A DNA stretch of 7,889 nt from Candidatus Latescibacterota bacterium (lineage in GTDB: Bacteria > Latescibacterota > UBA2968 > GCA-2709665), in the NCBI GenBank assembly GCA_012271065.1, contig JAAXHE010000021.1, forward strand, positions 1-7,889, in the 5' to 3' direction. The notes under the pieces are model-generated. The model was given only the letters and a program-made list of their open reading frames with translations, did not search any database and had not been told where the DNA came from. Both the position numbers and the translations under genes were made by a program. Positions 6,628 through 7,889 of the stretch are shown piece by piece. Every line of letters begins with the position of its first letter. Within the stretch, counting starts at the first letter, position 1.

Positions 6628-6654
6628 GGGCGAATTCGCCCCTATCTAAAGATA
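6628..6654. repeat. 14-bp perfect palindrome followed by a short inverted repeat
   Basis: GGGCGAATTCGCCC (6628-6641) is its own reverse complement. Two bases on, TATCT-AA-AGATA (6643-6654) is a second small inverted repeat. They lie about 100 bases before the lipoprotein gene. This could be an operator or a hairpin-forming intergenic repeat. There is no T run for a terminator. Confidence 0.45.
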
Positions 6655-6751
6655 AGCGTGGATTCGACCAACGCAGACCGACGCGTTTGCAGCCGCGCGA
6701 AGACCGCTGGGAATTGTAATACAGCTTCTAAGGAAGGAGCGGAATTCCAGA

Positions 6752-7243
6752 ATGATCCGGTGGACGTGTGTCCTGGGATTGGCGGCCTCCCTAATTGTTG
6801 GGTGCGCCCGCGAATCCGCGGACGAGTTGTTTTCCAAAGGGGAGGCGGCGGCACACAAGCAGGCGACCTATCCGCAGGCGGAAGTACATCTCAGGAAGTT
6901 CCTGGATTTTTATCCGGATGATCCAAGGGCAGACCTGGCGCTGCACGGTCTTGCGCGCGTGCTGCTGAATAGGCACAAATTCGACGAGGCCGTCGGGACT
7001 TATGAGACGCTGGTTCGGCGTTTCCCGGAAAGCCGGTACGCAGATCAGGCCCAGTTTATGATCGGGTACGCCTACGACCTCCAGGGTAAATTTGAAAGTG
7101 CCCGCGAAGCGTATCAGAAGGTCATCGATATGTTCCCGAAGTCTGAATTGAATGACGATGCCACCATTTCGATCCGGAATCTCGGTAAGCCGCCCGAGGA
7201 TTGGTTTCCCGTCGATTCGACTTCGGCCGCTGGTGGAAACTGA
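6752..7243 (+). CDS. TPR-repeat lipoprotein (BamD/YbgF-like)
   Basis: A 163-residue protein with an N-terminal lipoprotein signal: a hydrophobic stretch (VLGLAASLIVG) ending in lipobox I-V-G-Cys18, so the mature protein would be acylated at Cys18 and anchored in a membrane facing the periplasm. The rest is helical tetratricopeptide-type repeats at roughly 24-54, 58-91 and 95-128. Typical repeat endings are FLDFYPDDP, LVRRFPESRYADQA and VIDMFPKSELNDDA, the pattern of BamD and the TPR part of YbgF/CpoB. It is shorter than BamD (around 240 residues), so it is not called as that gene; a scaffold or envelope-assembly role is inferred from the family. AAGGAG at 6734-6739 is about 12 bases before ATG 6752, slightly far. 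It is separated from the next gene by a strong terminator and is probably transcribed alone or with the long leader upstream. Confidence 0.82.
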   Translation: MIRWTCVLGLAASLIVGCARESADELFSKGEAAAHKQATYPQAEVHLRKFLDFYPDDPRADLALHGLARVLLNRHKFDEAVGTYETLVRRFPESRYADQAQFMIGYAYDLQGKFESAREAYQKVIDMFPKSELNDDATISIRNLGKPPEDWFPVDSTSAAGGN

Positions 7244-7315
7244 ACCTGGGGCGGGTGTGACAGGTTCGGAACGAGATCCATGCCGCCGCGCCCGACCCGA
7301 CTTCACTCACCGTCG

Positions 7316-7365
7316 CAGGCTGTCAACAAGTCCGTGAAGCCATGGTTTCTCAACATTCTGTCAAC
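7316..7365 (+). repeat. Degraded third copy of the palindromic repeat
   Basis: The right half (7346-7365, TTTCTCAACATTCTGTCAAC) aligns with 723-743 of the first copy (TTTTTCAAC, GGGCTGTTCAAC) with four substitutions and one gap. The left half (7316-7333, starting CAGGCTGTCAACAAGTCC) resembles the left arm with an indel. It again sits shortly after a stop codon. Confidence 0.4.
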
Positions 7366-7374
7366 GCAACCCGG

Positions 7375-7418
7375 CCGGACGGTATCGGTGTATACGGAAA
7401 CCGTCCGGTGTTCTTTTG
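7375..7418 (+). terminator. Strong intrinsic terminator after the TPR lipoprotein gene
   Basis: A perfect 9-bp stem CCGGACGGT (7375-7383) / ACCGTCCGG (7400-7408) with a 16-base loop is followed by the T-rich tail TGTTCTTTT (7409-7417). It lies about 130 bases after the lipoprotein stop and 37 bases before the MoxR-type gene. It therefore ends the former transcript, or acts as an attenuator for the latter if transcription starts upstream. Confidence 0.7.
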
Positions 7419-7421
7419 GAT

Positions 7422-7438
7422 GCTGATTTCGAATCAGC
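7422..7438 (+). promoter_or_regulatory. Leader hairpin just before the MoxR ribosome-binding site
   Basis: GCTGATT (7422-7428), loop TCG, AATCAGC (7432-7438) form a perfect 7-bp stem. It ends five bases before the AGGA (7444-7447) that serves ATG 7455. It may influence translation start or mRNA stability. No promoter was recognised in the 37 bases between the terminator and the gene. Confidence 0.4.
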
Positions 7439-7454
7439 TTCTCAGGATACAACG

Positions 7455-7889
7455 ATGACGATCGCAGCCGATATACAGCAACTGAACGATGAAGTGGAAC
7501 GGGAGGGCGCGTTCGTCCAGCGCCTCACGGGCGAGGTGGGCCGGGTGATCGTGGGCCAGCAGCCCATGGTTGAACGGCTGTTGATCGGGTTGCTGTGCAA
7601 CGGCCACGTGTTGCTGGAAGGCGTGCCCGGTCTGGCAAAGACATTAACCATCACCACGATGGCGCGGGCAATCCAGTCCTCTTTCAGCCGCATTCAGTTC
7701 ACGCCCGATCTGTTGCCCGCGGACCTGATCGGTACCATGATCTACAACCAGGCGACAGGCGAATTCGTACCGAAGAAAGGGCCTGTCTTCGCGCAACTCG
7801 TACTCGCCGACGAAGTGAACAGGGCGCCCGCCAAGGTTCAGAGCGCGATGCTCGAGGCGATGCAGGAGCGCCAGGTGACCATCGGCGAC
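7455..7889 (+). CDS. MoxR-family AAA+ ATPase (3' truncated by window edge)
   Basis: The first 145 residues of a MoxR-type AAA ATPase (AAA_3 family), a chaperone-like ATPase that typically works with von Willebrand factor A-domain proteins encoded just downstream. Visible landmarks are the N-terminal helix ending VIVGQQPMVERL, Walker A G56-V-P-G-L-A-K62-T63, the FTPDLLPADLIGT segment (82-94) typical of the MoxR group, and Walker B LVLADE with Asp119-Glu120 followed by VNRAP. The frame stays open to the last base, so the rest of the ATPase, with sensor and lid regions, lies beyond the window. The start is supported by AGGA (7444-7447) seven bases upstream of ATG 7455. The leader carries a terminator and a second hairpin. 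The identity is firm; the client process is unknown without the downstream genes. Confidence 0.93.
   Translation, partial: MTIAADIQQLNDEVEREGAFVQRLTGEVGRVIVGQQPMVERLLIGLLCNGHVLLEGVPGLAKTLTITTMARAIQSSFSRIQFTPDLLPADLIGTMIYNQATGEFVPKKGPVFAQLVLADEVNRAPAKVQSAMLEAMQERQVTIGD

Larger units (their letters stand above)
6208..6751. other. 544-base gap without a convincing protein gene
   Basis: Small open frames here (for example 6259-6513) have no recognisable family, no clear ribosome site and compositionally biased products, so they were not called. The gap holds a promoter (6249-6277), a 10-bp inverted repeat around an AT-rich core (6282-6359), a repeat copy (6415-6443), short inverted repeats such as GTCACT/AGTGAC (6476-6507) and CTCGGG/CCCGAG (6537-6600), and a 14-bp palindrome (6628-6641). 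No T-rich terminator was seen after the PL22-like gene. The gap could be a long leader for the TPR lipoprotein gene or contain a structured RNA. Confidence 0.6.

Overview
The window reads as a chromosomal stretch from a GC-rich Gram-negative-type bacterium. Evidence for this is a PotD-like periplasmic binding protein, a lipoprotein with a clear lipobox, and a start of a MoxR ATPase. The mix of a PotD-like binding protein, a Gfo/Idh/MocA oxidoreductase of the 'ETP' type and a PL22-like beta-propeller fits uncultured environmental lineages (Latescibacterota, Poribacteria or Gemmatimonadota-like). That placement is a weak inference from gene content only. All recognised genes are on the + strand.

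Left edge (1-775): the 3' two-thirds of an ABC transporter substrate-binding protein gene, followed by a large imperfect palindrome whose right arm doubles as an intrinsic terminator. Middle (776-3786): an accessory-looking block. A small retropepsin-like aspartic protease overlaps a HigA-like XRE regulator that has no visible toxin partner. After a 244-base gap comes a 680-residue protein joining an N-terminal phospholipase D (HKD) nuclease-type domain to an SF3-helicase-like P-loop NTPase. The large gene is visibly lower in GC than its neighbours and looks like an acquired, probably defence-type gene; this is the most interesting item here. Its exact architecture is not one I can name as a described system.

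Right of the island (3890-6207): a Gfo/Idh/MocA-type dehydrogenase and an oligogalacturonate-lyase-like (PL22) beta-propeller, 38 bases apart with good Shine-Dalgarno sites, form an operon. With the upstream binding protein they suggest uptake and breakdown of sugar acids or related carbohydrates.

From 6208 to 6751 there is a 544-base gap without a convincing protein gene. It has a good sigma70-type promoter, a 10-bp inverted repeat beginning at the predicted transcript start, a second copy of the palindromic repeat, and a 14-bp perfect palindrome. The tail (6752-7889) holds a small TPR lipoprotein gene, a degraded third copy of the repeat, a strong terminator, a leader hairpin and the first 145 codons of a MoxR-type AAA ATPase that runs off the window. 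No tRNA, rRNA, CRISPR array, transposase or integrase was recognised.
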